DNA of 64,000 nucleotides from Scortum barcoo (taxonomy: Eukaryota; Chordata; Actinopteri; Centrarchiformes; Terapontidae), in assembly GCA_023238725.1 (NCBI GenBank), contig CM041546.1, forward strand, positions 5,848,483 to 5,912,482, given 5' to 3'. The number at the start of each line of letters is the position of its first letter. The first letter of the stretch is position 1. The position numbers were made by a program, and so were the translations under genes. The notes under the pieces are model-generated. The model did not search any database. It saw only the letters and a list, made by a program, of their open reading frames with translations, and was not told the origin of the DNA. This document shows positions 14,591-25,815 of this stretch, one piece after another.

Positions 14591-14628
<38 letters not shown>
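14591..14628 (+). repeat. (GA)19 microsatellite just upstream of the csmd3 start codon
   Basis: A 38-nt pure GA run that ends 49 nt before ATG 14678 and follows a further 35 nt of nearly pure purines. It is probably in the 5' leader or core promoter, where GA repeats can bind GAGA-type factors and form triplex DNA. Confidence 0.95.
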
Positions 14629-14630
<2 letters not shown>

Positions 14631-14677
14631 GTTTTGGGGCTCTGCTGTGTTTTTTTTTTTTAACACAGTTGCGAGCG

Positions 14678-14849
14678 ATGAAGGGGATTTACGGGGACGG
14701 ATACTACGACGCATCTGTGGAGCTTTTCAACAGGAGATGCGTTAAATGCGGCCGCGGGGACTTTGGCCAAGCCAGGACGACGATGGGGATGAGGACGGGA
14801 GTTGTTTTCTGGAATCTCGTCTTTTCGCTGATGTTCACTTGTGTGAAAG
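14678..14849 (+). CDS. csmd3: csmd3 exon 1: start codon and N-terminal signal/anchor segment
   Basis: Encodes residues 1-57 plus the first base of codon 58. It starts at ATG 14678, with G at -3, and opens with MKGI, the CSMD3 start. A basic, cysteine-containing region (RRCVKCGRGDF, residues 19-29) precedes a hydrophobic stretch, GVVFWNLVFSLMFT, at about residues 41-54. This is either a signal peptide with a long n-region or an uncleaved signal anchor; the sequence does not decide. The exon ends at 14849 in a phase-1 GT donor (AAAG/GTACGAG). The reading frame stays open upstream through the GA repeat, and a TTG three codons upstream could be called as a start, but ATG 14678 fits the family. 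The second NotI-type site (GCGGCCGC, 14748-14755) shows that the CpG-rich promoter zone extends into this exon. The transcript 5' end is not visible, so only the coding part is given. Confidence 0.93.
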
Positions 14850-15306
14850 GTACGAGCCCACTGCAGCAAGCCTGCCTGCGTGCGTTTAAGTGTGTGTGTG
14901 CATGTGTGCATGTGTGTGTGTGACTGATTGGAATAAAGCTTTAACGTTACAGACAAAAAAAGGGGGGCTGTGCATGGAGTTTTTTTATGTATTTTTTTTT
15001 AAATCTCCTCCAGGTTTCGCAGCTCAATGCAGGCTTTGACTCCTCTCGCCCAATAGATATTCTTGCAGTAGCCCTAACGCTCCTTTCCTTTCTAATAGCC
15101 TACGTGAGCTGCTTTGCTTAGTGGGGTAACTAGTAGATTGTTGAGGCGCAAGTGCATGCACTGCAGATTTCCTATAGAGATTTATTCAGGCACCTTCTCC
15201 TCCTTCTCTTCCCCTTTTTTTTCTGGGTCGAGTTTTCAAGTATTCATGTGGGGGGTTTGCGTCAGGCCGATTTTCTCACCAGAAACATCAGTGGGAGCAT
15301 TTAGAG

Positions 15307-15330
15307 GTGTGTGTGTGTGTGTGTGTGTGT
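15307..15330 (+). repeat. GT microsatellite, intron 1
   Basis: A 24-nt GT run about 460 nt after exon 1. Confidence 0.95.
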
Positions 15331-15531
15331 GGAGAAGGTGAGGAGGTGGGAGGCAATTAGTTAGTGTGGAACCAATTTGTCGACTGGTGTTTATCGGACT
15401 TGCCAGTGCAGGCAGGTGTAAGGTGGGCTTGTTAGTATTCTGGTGGCTCTCTCTCTCTCTCTCAGGGTCCGTCCATTTGAATACGAGCTGGTGAGGTAAC
15501 CTGCTGATACCAATTTGCCCCCCCCCACCAC

Positions 15532-15580
15532 CTTCTTTTCTTTTCTTTTCTTTCTTTTCTTTTCTTTTCTTTTCTTTTTC
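15532..15580 (+). repeat. (TTTTC)n-type microsatellite, intron 1
   Basis: A run of TTTTC units with one TTTC interruption, following an eight-plus C run and a CT run at about 15450-15463. Confidence 0.93.
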
Positions 15581-15616
15581 CACGCATCAGCTCATTTTAT
15601 TAAGCACTTTTGATCC

Positions 15617-15664
15617 CACATGATGACACATGATGACACATGATGAGCACACACACACACACAC
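15617..15664 (+). repeat. Three copies of a 10-mer, then a CA run
   Basis: CACATGATGA repeats three times exactly (15617-15646), followed by a CA dinucleotide run to 15664. Intron 1. Confidence 0.95.
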
Positions 15665-16124
15665 TCTGTGCTTAACTTTCTGACCACCTCTGGTCCTTTG
15701 CCTCCCTTTATTTACCACAGCACCACAGATTCATGCTGTTTACATGCCCCCAGTACTTCTGTTAAAAAGAAAAAAAAACATAAGGAAAGAAAGAAAGAAA
15801 TCAGTCAAAGCAATTGTTGCTCTTTTGCCACACCGCAATTACCAACGCGCTCATCCATTGTCCACTGACATTTAAAACACTTACAGGAGAGAAATAAAAA
15901 TCTGCCTCTTGCTTCCATGCAATTACATGTTGATGTTGATTACAAAAACTAAGCCTAAGTGTGTGTGTGTGTGTGTTTATCTGTGATGGTGTGTGCATGT
16001 TATATATTTAATGTTAATGTGTGAAATTCTCCTCTCCATCTAAAATCAAAAGGCAAAAATCAAAGAGGAAAAAGCAAAAAGCAAATCCAATTCCATCCCC
16101 TCGAAGCGTTTTTATTCTCATAAA

Positions 16125-16130
<6 letters not shown>

Positions 16131-16156
<26 letters not shown>
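16131..16156 (+). repeat. GT microsatellite, intron 1
   Basis: A 26-nt GT run; a shorter TG run sits at about 15958-15977. Confidence 0.95.
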
Positions 16157-16163
<7 letters not shown>

Positions 16164-19015
16164 GCTGCTTATCTGTTGAATGCATGTATGTGTGTCTGAG
16201 CGCGGGCTCTCGCACATTTCAATTTACATGCAGATTGTTCACCCCGTGAGTAATTCTCATGTCTGTCTATTGGGGGTGGATGAAATGTGCAGCATGCAGA
16301 GTAGCAGCACCCACCAAGAATGAGCCAAGACGCGTCGAGCAGAGTCGGGCGCAGTGCTGTTTCATCACCACCCACATTGTGGCAATGTCAAACCTCGAGG
16401 CCACTGCCAATCCTCCTAGTTCTGTTACTTATTAGGGTGCCAGCCAGCCAGGAATTGGGAGGGGAGGGAGGAGAGGAGAGGAGAAGGGAGGAGGATGTAG
16501 GGGAGGAGGAGGAGTAGGAGGCCTGGGTCTTCTTTTGGAAAAGGGCAAAGGAAATAGTGACAGAGCAAGACGAGGAGGAAGAACCACGGAGCAGCTGTTG
16601 TTCCTCTGCTCTGACAACTGACACACTGTTTGCAGAAGTAAAACAGAGGTCTACTAGATCTGGCCTGTGACTCACTTTCTCCCACTGAGATAATGATGCT
16701 GTAAAAAAAAAGGCCCTCAAAGTTTGTACAATAGCACTTTCCTCGAGGTGCTTTTTCATATTAGATTATTTCTGAAGCTGGCACCCTTTTGCGTGGGTGG
16801 CGCGCAGTTGTGATTCTCACAAGTCATCTCAGTCACCTGTCTGATTCCTGGTACTACAACACATCACAAAGTGGGATTTAGGGATATTTAGCATCTTACT
16901 TTTTTTAGGGAATGAGTCAAACTACACAGTCATTTTGAATACCGAATTACACTCTCTAATTGCCGCAGTCCACCACCAAAACAACCGAGGACATCCACTG
17001 CAACTATGTCATCTAATCCTCAGGGAACTTATAAAACTGCTTGACACAGACACAAATCTAGAAAGCTAAATGTAGGGACTGGCTTTTTTTTAAAACAGAG
17101 CAAAAGCTTTGGGTCAAAAACAAACTGAATTCCTTTACTCTGACAGCGAGCATTTTACTGTATCTTCTCCCGAGGACAACAGCTGCGTTCGCCCTTTTTT
17201 TTCTTATGACAATCACGCCGCATCCATCGACCAGACGCCGATCGATAGTGAAAGTTCACAATAATGAAAGAGTCATCCACATTCTTATGATGCGTGCCTC
17301 TGTAAGCAGCAGATGATATCGTGTATGAGAGCAGAGACATTCCCAAACTTAGTCGTGACCAAGATCCATAGCTACAGCTTTAAAGATCTGCCTTTTTTCA
17401 ATCTTTTATGGCTTTTATACAACGCTGAAACAAATGAATGGTATGTTACTTTACAATTTTAGCTTCTCATCCATCTCTAATGGCACATTGTGGACCAGAA
17501 TCTGCTCAGATATTCAGCGTCTGCCTTTTGGGACTGATCAGGAAAAGGCAGGAGGGGACGTGATCGTCATGGGAAGTTGAAGGGACACTGCGGAAGAGGA
17601 CAAACACAACACGCAGCCACTGGCTTGTTTCCTGCACTGACATTAGCACAAATGACAGTGAGCGATTAATGATAGCGAACAGATTGCTGAAAATTGTCCA
17701 TCTGTTGTGTCCAACCACTTTTGTTTCTCGTGATTTTGCTGTATGTCTCACATGTCCTTCCAGCTTCCATATTCTTGTTGACATGTAGTTTTTTTTTTTT
17801 CTTTTTCCAACTCTATATACCAGGAAGTCACTAATTGCTGGTAATCAGGTGGGTTCTGCACAGACAGTAATCTGGCCACTGAGCCCTTGATGAAGACTTT
17901 CTCTCAATGTGATTATGTAAACAGGCTGGAAAGGCTGCTGGGGCTAATCAGGATTACAATTTGTCTGTGTAATTATACACTATCTACAGGGAATTTGGAG
18001 CATTATCCCACTGCCCCTCAGGTTCTTGATCTCCACAACAGTAGAAGAAGAAGAAGGGCAGAAGTTAGAGGAAAAAGGGTGGATGGTCTCCAGAAGAATC
18101 GTCTGTATACAGCTGGAACCAAAAGGAACAACATAGCATTTGGCACGATTGGAAAACTAACACTTTAACTCCCCGGATTCCTGATGCCTCTTTTAGGGCT
18201 GACATCTCACTGCATGCTGTAGTCTTAGTGGTGTACCAAAGCCTCGCTCCGCTCACTCGCTGGCCTCTCGCCCGTGGCTTTAGGCCTGGGCCACGCTCTT
18301 AGATGTTGCTGACAGGTCCCTGTGAAGGTTGGATATAGTTTGTTGGTTCTGATTAAGTCAGTTCTTCTCAGGTATCAGTTTTAATATAAGTAGTACTCTT
18401 GGGGGAGAGAGATTGGCAATATCTTGTCTTCAGGAAGAAAAATAGCTCCCCGTTCGTTGAGATTAAATGTAATAGGTTGAGGAGAGGCTGCTTCCAGATT
18501 CAAGGCTATGGATTCAAGGTGGACTGTCTCCTGCACCTCAGGTGCCATTTTCTGCGAGGATTAAACTGGTAACTCCTTGGAGGCATATTTGCTGATAAGA
18601 ATGTGTGCATTTATTTAGCTTTATCTATGCAGTGGAAAACCTGAGAAGTAGAAAGAAATTTACCGAAATTTACAATCACATTGTTGTTGGAATGTAGTTA
18701 TTCAATAACTCTGTTTACATACAGTTGTTAAGGCAGCAAAGCATTTATTTTATATGAGATGGAAGTAATAAACAAGTAACTAAATTGTTGCAAATAAAAT
18801 ACAGATTTTTGTGGGGCATTTTCTCTTTTATTGGAAAGTTTGACAGGGACAAAGCAGACAGGAGACGGAGAGAGAGAAAGGGTCTATGACATGCAACAAA
18901 GGAATCAACTTGGTGATGTTTATGTAGAGAGATGATGTATTTAATGTGTTCATTGTAGGACAATAATATACATACATTGGATATTCTTCTTATTAATCTA
19001 GTTATATTGTGTACT

Positions 19016-19040
19016 ATAGTATAGTATAGTATAGTATAGT
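19016..19040 (+). repeat. (ATAGT)5 pentanucleotide repeat
   Basis: Five exact ATAGT units in intron 1, within an AT-rich neighbourhood. Confidence 0.95.
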
Positions 19041-22000
19041 AATAGTGTCCACAGTATATTATATTTCCAGTGTTATTCACTTCATAACCTGTGGCCATGG
19101 CACACTCACGCACCGCCATGAATCTTCCCTAACAGTGACCACTGCTGCTCTTGTTTGTGTCTCTGGCTGTCCAGAGGATTTTGATATGTGACAGGAGAGC
19201 AGGCAGGGGCGAAGCACAGTCAGGGAAACAAAGTGGGGTGATGTGGAGGTAATTGCGGAGGTAGACTGCTCAGTTGAGGTTGCTGTGATTCCACAGCATA
19301 TTTCAACAGCAATTAAAATGATAGGTGAGGATAGCATAGCAGATACCTGTTTAGACTCTCAACTACACCACTCTGCTATCAGTGTGGAGTCGGCAGCACG
19401 GGGAATTGCATATTCCATCTAGTTAGAAAATAGACCCCGACAGGTGGACCATGCAATCTCAGTTGCTTTTGAGATGCTCTCAGATCAGCATTGTAGGAAA
19501 TTATCAATCCCTTCATGAATGCTACGTCGCTGTTAATTTTACAATGGACTTGACTAGTTGTTGAATCGACTCTGTTTTTTTGCCTCTTTTATAAGGAACT
19601 GAGTGGTAAATATATGTATTCAACATGTGAATAAAAACAAACTCGGGCTTCTGTTGCATGCAGAAAAAAAAAGTCATTGATTGACTAATCCTCAGATTTT
19701 AAGGTTCCATGCTGTGTACATTGGCCTTTGGACCCGGCCTGTGGAGCTGCATTTATTAAAGAACTTATTCATCCATCGATGTCCATTCTCAATTTAAAAC
19801 CAGGCCTAATTTTGCTCATAAGAGCATTATCAAGGATACACAGTATCAATGATGCGAAGAAGCTGAACCGGTCCGGCCAAAATCAGTAGTGCAGTCGCAG
19901 CAGTTTTAGACCAGTCCAACCAGTGGAGTCTAAAAGTCATGAAAGGAGCAGCCAGTAAGAGCTGCCAAGCAAAGAGAGAAGGAAAGTAATAGCTTCTTTG
20001 TTGTATCACCTACAGGTAGTGGGTTTTTGTTGTCTTTTTAATCTCTGCTCTGTGTAATTGTGTTCTTGTATTAGGTGTTTTAACAAGTAAAATCTAGCAT
20101 GTTTTTTTTACACGAATACAAGAATATTTTCTTCAGGCACAGGTATAGTTGACAGTGCTTGGAGTGTCCTTTTGTGTCTTCTGTCTTCCAGGTTTCTTCA
20201 GAGGGGGAAGGAGGCATGTTACACTGTGTTTTCTAACACTAAACAATGAATCGAGAAAATACTTGGCAGATTAATCGAAAATAACAATAATCATCAGTTG
20301 CCTAAATCCTTAAAGCCACAGTCGCAGTTGTTTGTTCGTCGCTGCGTACGCTCACTGAAGATGCAGCGTTTGAGGGTGTTTGAGGGTGCATGCATGCAGG
20401 AGAGGAGTTGCCCACAGCATGTGGAGGAGCAGTGATTGACACTTTATCAGATACCCCTCCTGGCGCTGATTGTTTTTTTGTTTTTGTTTTTTTAATTCGG
20501 GCACTGTGGACTCTTACAGATGGCCTTGGAGTCAGCAGGTGGAGCCAGAGGAGCCTGATTCTTCTCACAGATTATTGTGTCAGTGTACTACTGTCAGGAC
20601 ATGGTGACAGTTTCATCAATTGTGACCAACACTTATTTTTATACAAGTTACTTACTACTGAAATCATTTGCATATCTGCTAATGAATTTAATTGCTTGTG
20701 TAATTGTTATTTTTATTACTTAACTCTTTGGCTGAATTAATCTGGGGGTCAAGTGCCCCAATGTTAACAACCTTTTATGGATGTTTATAAAAGGAAATTT
20801 AAAAAGGATTTACAAAACCTTTGGGTGATTTACAGTCACAAACTGAATTATATTATAGTTATTATTTAATCTATGGTGCAGGTTAGTGTGAGGTAATAAT
20901 TTTACATTTTAGCAATTACTGTTAATGGGAAAACTGTAAAACACACGCAAATGCAAAGAAAAGAAAATCTGTTACCTCTAGTGGGTGAAAAAAATCACTA
21001 TTATCGCTATTACTTTCCTTTCCTGTAGGTGGCGGGGTCAGCTTCTCTAAGCCTCTAGTTCTACACTTGGCATTTTTAGAATCGGTTTTAACAATTCCAG
21101 AGAATCTGCAGCCACCTAAGTGTTAATTAGGCGGTTTGTAAGTTTGCGATTGAGGTGAAAGCGATTTCCACGAGGCGCTCTGCATCTAAAAGACACATTT
21201 CCTCGCTATGTGAAGAGGCTGTTAACTGGAAGAAGATGTTTATCTCAAAGGTGAAAAACAGTAGAGTGTTGTTTCAGCATCTGTGGTTGTCTTCAGATGG
21301 AAAAAGACAGATTGTTGCTCAGTGCTTCTTCCCTTTTCTCTGTTTCTGGGGGAAAGTGAAGTGTTGATATGATTGTTTGTTTGGAAGATTGGAGGCTAGA
21401 GAGACAGGCGTCCTATTAGATGTGTTGTTGGCTCCCAGTTTTGTGTTGTACAGCAGCTCTCACAGTGGTGGCCTGGCATCAGGTGCAATATGGCTCAGTA
21501 GCACTTTGAGGAGGTATTGGTGTCTAGCCATAAAATACTGTATCTGCTGGGATGTAGCTAAAGCACTAGCAGCACGCAGACGTTGGGAAACAGTTATTAT
21601 ACTTGGCCATGCAGACACACAAGTCCTGTTATTTCCTTGTGCAATGATGTGTGTTTGGTGTGTTTATTTGCGCACGTGCCAGCTGTGTTTCAGTGTATTT
21701 GATTTTAGTATTTTTCACCTCAGTGGTTGGCAATTTAAAACCACCAAATGGAATATTTCAGAGCCCTTTCCCAAATTGCAGTGACACACTCATGAGGTAA
21801 TAGTCATTCTCTAGAAAGCCTCTTTTCTGTTTCTGTTGTATAGAGCCCATTTCCCTTTCATCAAGTATGCAGACAAGCATGGTGAGGGGCTGCGGTTATG
21901 CACATTCTATCAGTATGAATTGTGAAGGTGCAGCAGAAGCCATGCAGATAAAATCCGTCTCTGGGGACATCAATTTTAAGATTTCTGTCTACTAAGGTTG

Positions 22001-25000
22001 CTGCCTAGGCCCTAGCAGTCATCATTGTTGTATTCCTAGTTGTGCTGATGAAAAATTATTTTCTCTTCCCTCCACACTCTATGCGTGCAGCTCAGAGTAT
22101 GGCTTGTCATAGATCTAAGGGGAAAGTGCTTGGATTTCTAAAAACAAAATCAGGTCTAAATATAACTCCTAAGTGCTGCGGCGGCTTTGATTTGATAAGG
22201 TGCAAACCCAGAAGGTTCCTGATCTGAAGGTATGACAGCAGACGAGCAACAAAAGGTTTTCTCTCTACCTTGTCTACTTTTCTTCTGACTAACGGGTATG
22301 TGCAGTGTTCAACTTAATTTATAATCTTAATTTCTTTAAGACTTGGAAAATCAGTAATCGGAATCAGAGTGCAAGACAGAGTCTGTGTAAAGCTCTATTG
22401 TTTCTCTGTGTTGCAACTCAGAAGGAATGCAGATACTTTGCATCAAATGAAACCTACCAGGATGTTTGTTGACCTTTGTTTTGCCTGGTAAGGGCTCTAT
22501 CTTTCCAGTCAGTGCTCCGTAACCAGGCCTCTGTGATGGATATCTCTGTATTGGCTGACTCACCTTTAAGGTCAGACACAAATCAATGCAGGTTTTTTTT
22601 TTTTTTGTACTTTAGCTTTGATTGCTGCGAGTGGTGCTGTTGCCTCCCCTCTGTTTGTGATAGGCCAACATCATGAACAATGATGAAATGCCATCCGCAA
22701 GGAGAGGTGTCCTTGACTAAGCATACACTACAGTCAATTGTGAGGAAATTGAGTATCAAGCAGAGAGAGAAAATTATACACGCCAAAAATAAGTCAAGAA
22801 GAGGAGCTTGAAAGCGCATAGCTCAGTAGGCTTGTGGATATTGGGCTTAGGATTTGTTTGAAGAACGATACTGTGATGTATGAAGGGTGAAGGCAAAACA
22901 CTTTTCATGCATAAATCTACTGGTGGTCCAAGTGGGGTTCAAATCAAGGCTAATTTTTTCTCTAAAAGTCTGAAACTTTGCATTTTATCATTATCTAGTT
23001 ATTCATGTAATCATGTATTTATTTGTTGTGGATATGTATGCATGGCATGACTATTTGCAATTAAGTGATACATTTCCTTTTTTACAAATTTGTCATAATT
23101 CATGCACAGATCCAGGCATCCCTATTCAGTCACTATTATTTAGACATGCTTCATATTTGTATAGAGCATCTATATCTAGTATATATATATAATCTAGTGC
23201 ATTTTAGCAAATACATCTATATGACTCAGAGAAAAAGGTGTACAAGTGTATGTCATCTCATACTGTCAGAGATTTTAAGACATCACAGATTGCATGTCTA
23301 AGTTAACTTTCAAGACATTTAGCGACACTGAGGCTCAGCTCACACTATTACCTTTCAGAAAACACCCACAGTGTATATTTGCTTGTTGAATAGCAGATAC
23401 TGGTTAAAAAAAATCCTAAATTAAGCTTAAACACAATAGCGATAATACATAATAACCTAATACTTTAATGAATTTTAGCACTGTGCCATAGAAAATCAAT
23501 GAAAAGTTTGGCTTTTAAATAGAAGGTGTGTAATTTGCTATTGAAACATTTAGTAATCTCATGAGTGTGCAAGAGGCTCAGAGACAGAAAGAACACCTGT
23601 AATTTATTTGGTGCCTTGGCTCAGTACGTGACACAAGCAAACGCTAACTACAATAACACCAGCATTGGGGTATTATTACAATATCATATATCCAGGTGTG
23701 TCTAATAGGGCGGTCTAATAGTCGGCTTTTAATCATGTGGTGGCTCAGTCCTGGGCTGTTGCTGTCCTTGTTGTTTTGGGAGTCCTTGAGCAAGACAACA
23801 AAATATGCATCGTTGCTCCATTAATGCATGAAGTTTGCACTGACTGGTGCCAAAGGGGGGTACTACAGCATCTCTGTAATGGCCAGTACGCTGAATGTCA
23901 TTAATCAGGGTACCAAAACTTTCATTTCACTATTGCTCTGATTGCTCTAAGCCACAGGATTTTGTTAGATCTGATAAACTTTATTGTCTCATTGGAAAAA
24001 TTGTTTTGTACATGCGGGCTGCCTCATAAACTGGGGACAATGGACGGCCGATAAAAGACAAATATGGCACAATAGACGGCAGATAAATCCAATGCACTTT
24101 AAGGACAATATAGCAAATGGAAGACAATAAATTTGCCAAACTAAGTGCTGCAGTCTTTCATCAAAATTCAACAGTTTCACTGCAGGGGGAAGAAAAGCTT
24201 TCATCTTTCAGTTAATTCTGCACCGTGGGATTGTGAAGCAACTACCTGGAGGGAGCAGGTCAAACTGCGAATGTTTATTTTCCAAGAATGTCTAATGATG
24301 GTGTGTTCAAAAATGCTCGATTGGGATGGGCAATCTCCCGTACCCATCAGCAATCATCCATTACCCGACGGTCTGTTTGTCACTCATAATAATTTGGATG
24401 GCAGTAAATGACTCCTCCTCCCTCCTCCCTGCCACACATAATCATTTATCTTTATGACCCAACTACAAATGGTGGAGGACAATGCATTGACAGTTTTCTT
24501 GTTTAGGGGGCACCTATGCCTTCATACACTAGTCCATGTACTGGAAAGCCAAATATTGTTTCTCATTCTCTTCCATGCTTAAAGTAAACATTAAATAACC
24601 TATTTAGCCCGCAACAAATTCTATAATAGGATGCCTGCTATGATGCATAATGTATTTTGTTTACAAAATCAATCTTATTTTCCATCCACACAGGGTACAG
24701 CCCTGTGGTTCATTAACTGCTTCATTCTGTCCAAAATCTCTGTATTCACCAGGCAAAGAAGGAAGAGAGAATCGCATTCGGTAGTCTTGTTTCGCACATT
24801 GCATTAGTGAGAAGCTCTGCAAGGCCAACAAAACATATAAATATGCATGCGCTCACACACAAACACACGCATACAATTCGAACTGACAAAGAGACAAGCA
24901 CTTTCAGAGATCTCATCAGAGTGGAGGACAACTGCCATTTTCCTGTCTGTGTTTTGCTCAGCAAGTATAACAATCAGCTCTGAGCATCAGAGGTGTGGCG

Positions 25001-25554
25001 CGGCGAAAAGGTGATATTTGTGTATATATCCAAAAGGCCAGGGGTAAATGTAACTATTTGAGGAACAGCTGGGATCGTTCTTGGGATGTCTGTCAGCCAG
25101 CCTCGCTTCCTGCTGGGGCCCCTGTTTGTGCCAGACTTGTGCGTTATGATACTGACTCATATTTCTGAACCACATTTTCCCCACTGTGCAATCACAGCAT
25201 GTTGTTAATTTGGTTTCTCATCACAATTTATGGTCGGTGTTGCAGCACGCCACTAACACGGGGTCGTACGGAAAGCCCAGGGGAGTGCGTTTTACAATTG
25301 AGGCGATGATGGAGGTCGGAGCAGGCTATTGAGTGGTGACAGTGGAATTCAAAGACAACACACTGTAGGTGTACGTGGCAAATGGTACATGTTGTCGTTG
25401 CTCCCTTTTGAACAAACAAGATAAATGTTTACAGTGTTTCTTTTTATAGACACAGCTTTTATGGCGATGGCAGCGCTTAACATATTACAAGCTCCTATGA
25501 TTCACAGTATTGAAAAGGGGGATTCTAATTCATAATGGATAGCTTATAAAAAAA

Positions 25555-25815
25555 AAAGGGAAAACAAGGAAGGCAATGTACAGTTGGGGTTGGCAGAGTT
25601 GGCAAATGAGAGGCAGAGTTGCAAGGCAGGAAGCGAGAGAGGGATAAAGAAAGAGAGGGAACAATTGGCTGAAGAGGCAGTGAATGTAAAAGGTGAGTGA
25701 GACGAAGAGAGGGTGAGCGAGTGGCAGACATAATGAAGGATGAAAGGAATACATAAATCAGAAAGAGGGAGAGAGAGAGAGACGGAGGAGAGAGGCTGAA
25801 AGAGGGAAATAGGAA
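25555..25815 (+). repeat. Purine-rich tract, intron 1
   Basis: About 260 nt dominated by G and A (AAGGAAGGC, GAGAGAGGGA, GAGGGAGAGAGAGAGA). Minus-strand open frames here, rich in Ser, Leu and Pro, are compositional. Confidence 0.85.

Larger units (their letters stand above)
13430..14677 (+). promoter_or_regulatory. csmd3: Promoter-proximal region and 5' leader of csmd3
   Basis: This stretch lies directly upstream of the start codon. CpG dinucleotides, rare elsewhere in the window, cluster here: around 14090-14165, 14283-14312 and a NotI-type site GCGGCCGC at 14429-14436, with another inside exon 1. A TA-rich box at 14177-14190 (flanked by GGGAT and GATTAAAA) could act as a TATA element but is also a plain TA repeat. 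The rest is strongly strand-biased: pyrimidine-rich from about 13800 to 14240 and at 14440-14520, then purine-rich from about 14555 to 14628. If transcription starts near or just after the TA box, the leader has several ATGs that open short upstream ORFs (14277-14354, 14291-14329, 14347-14427). The transcription start itself cannot be read from sequence. Confidence 0.6.

Noticed and set aside
14669..14677. TTG-initiated extension of the exon 1 reading frame by three codons
   Set aside because: The frame is open here only because the upstream sequence is a GA/T repeat. ATG 14678 has a purine at -3 and matches the CSMD3 start MKGI.
22925..22955. GGTTCAAATC, resembling a tRNA or SINE B-box
   Set aside because: The flanks do not form acceptor, D or anticodon stems, and no A-box was found upstream.
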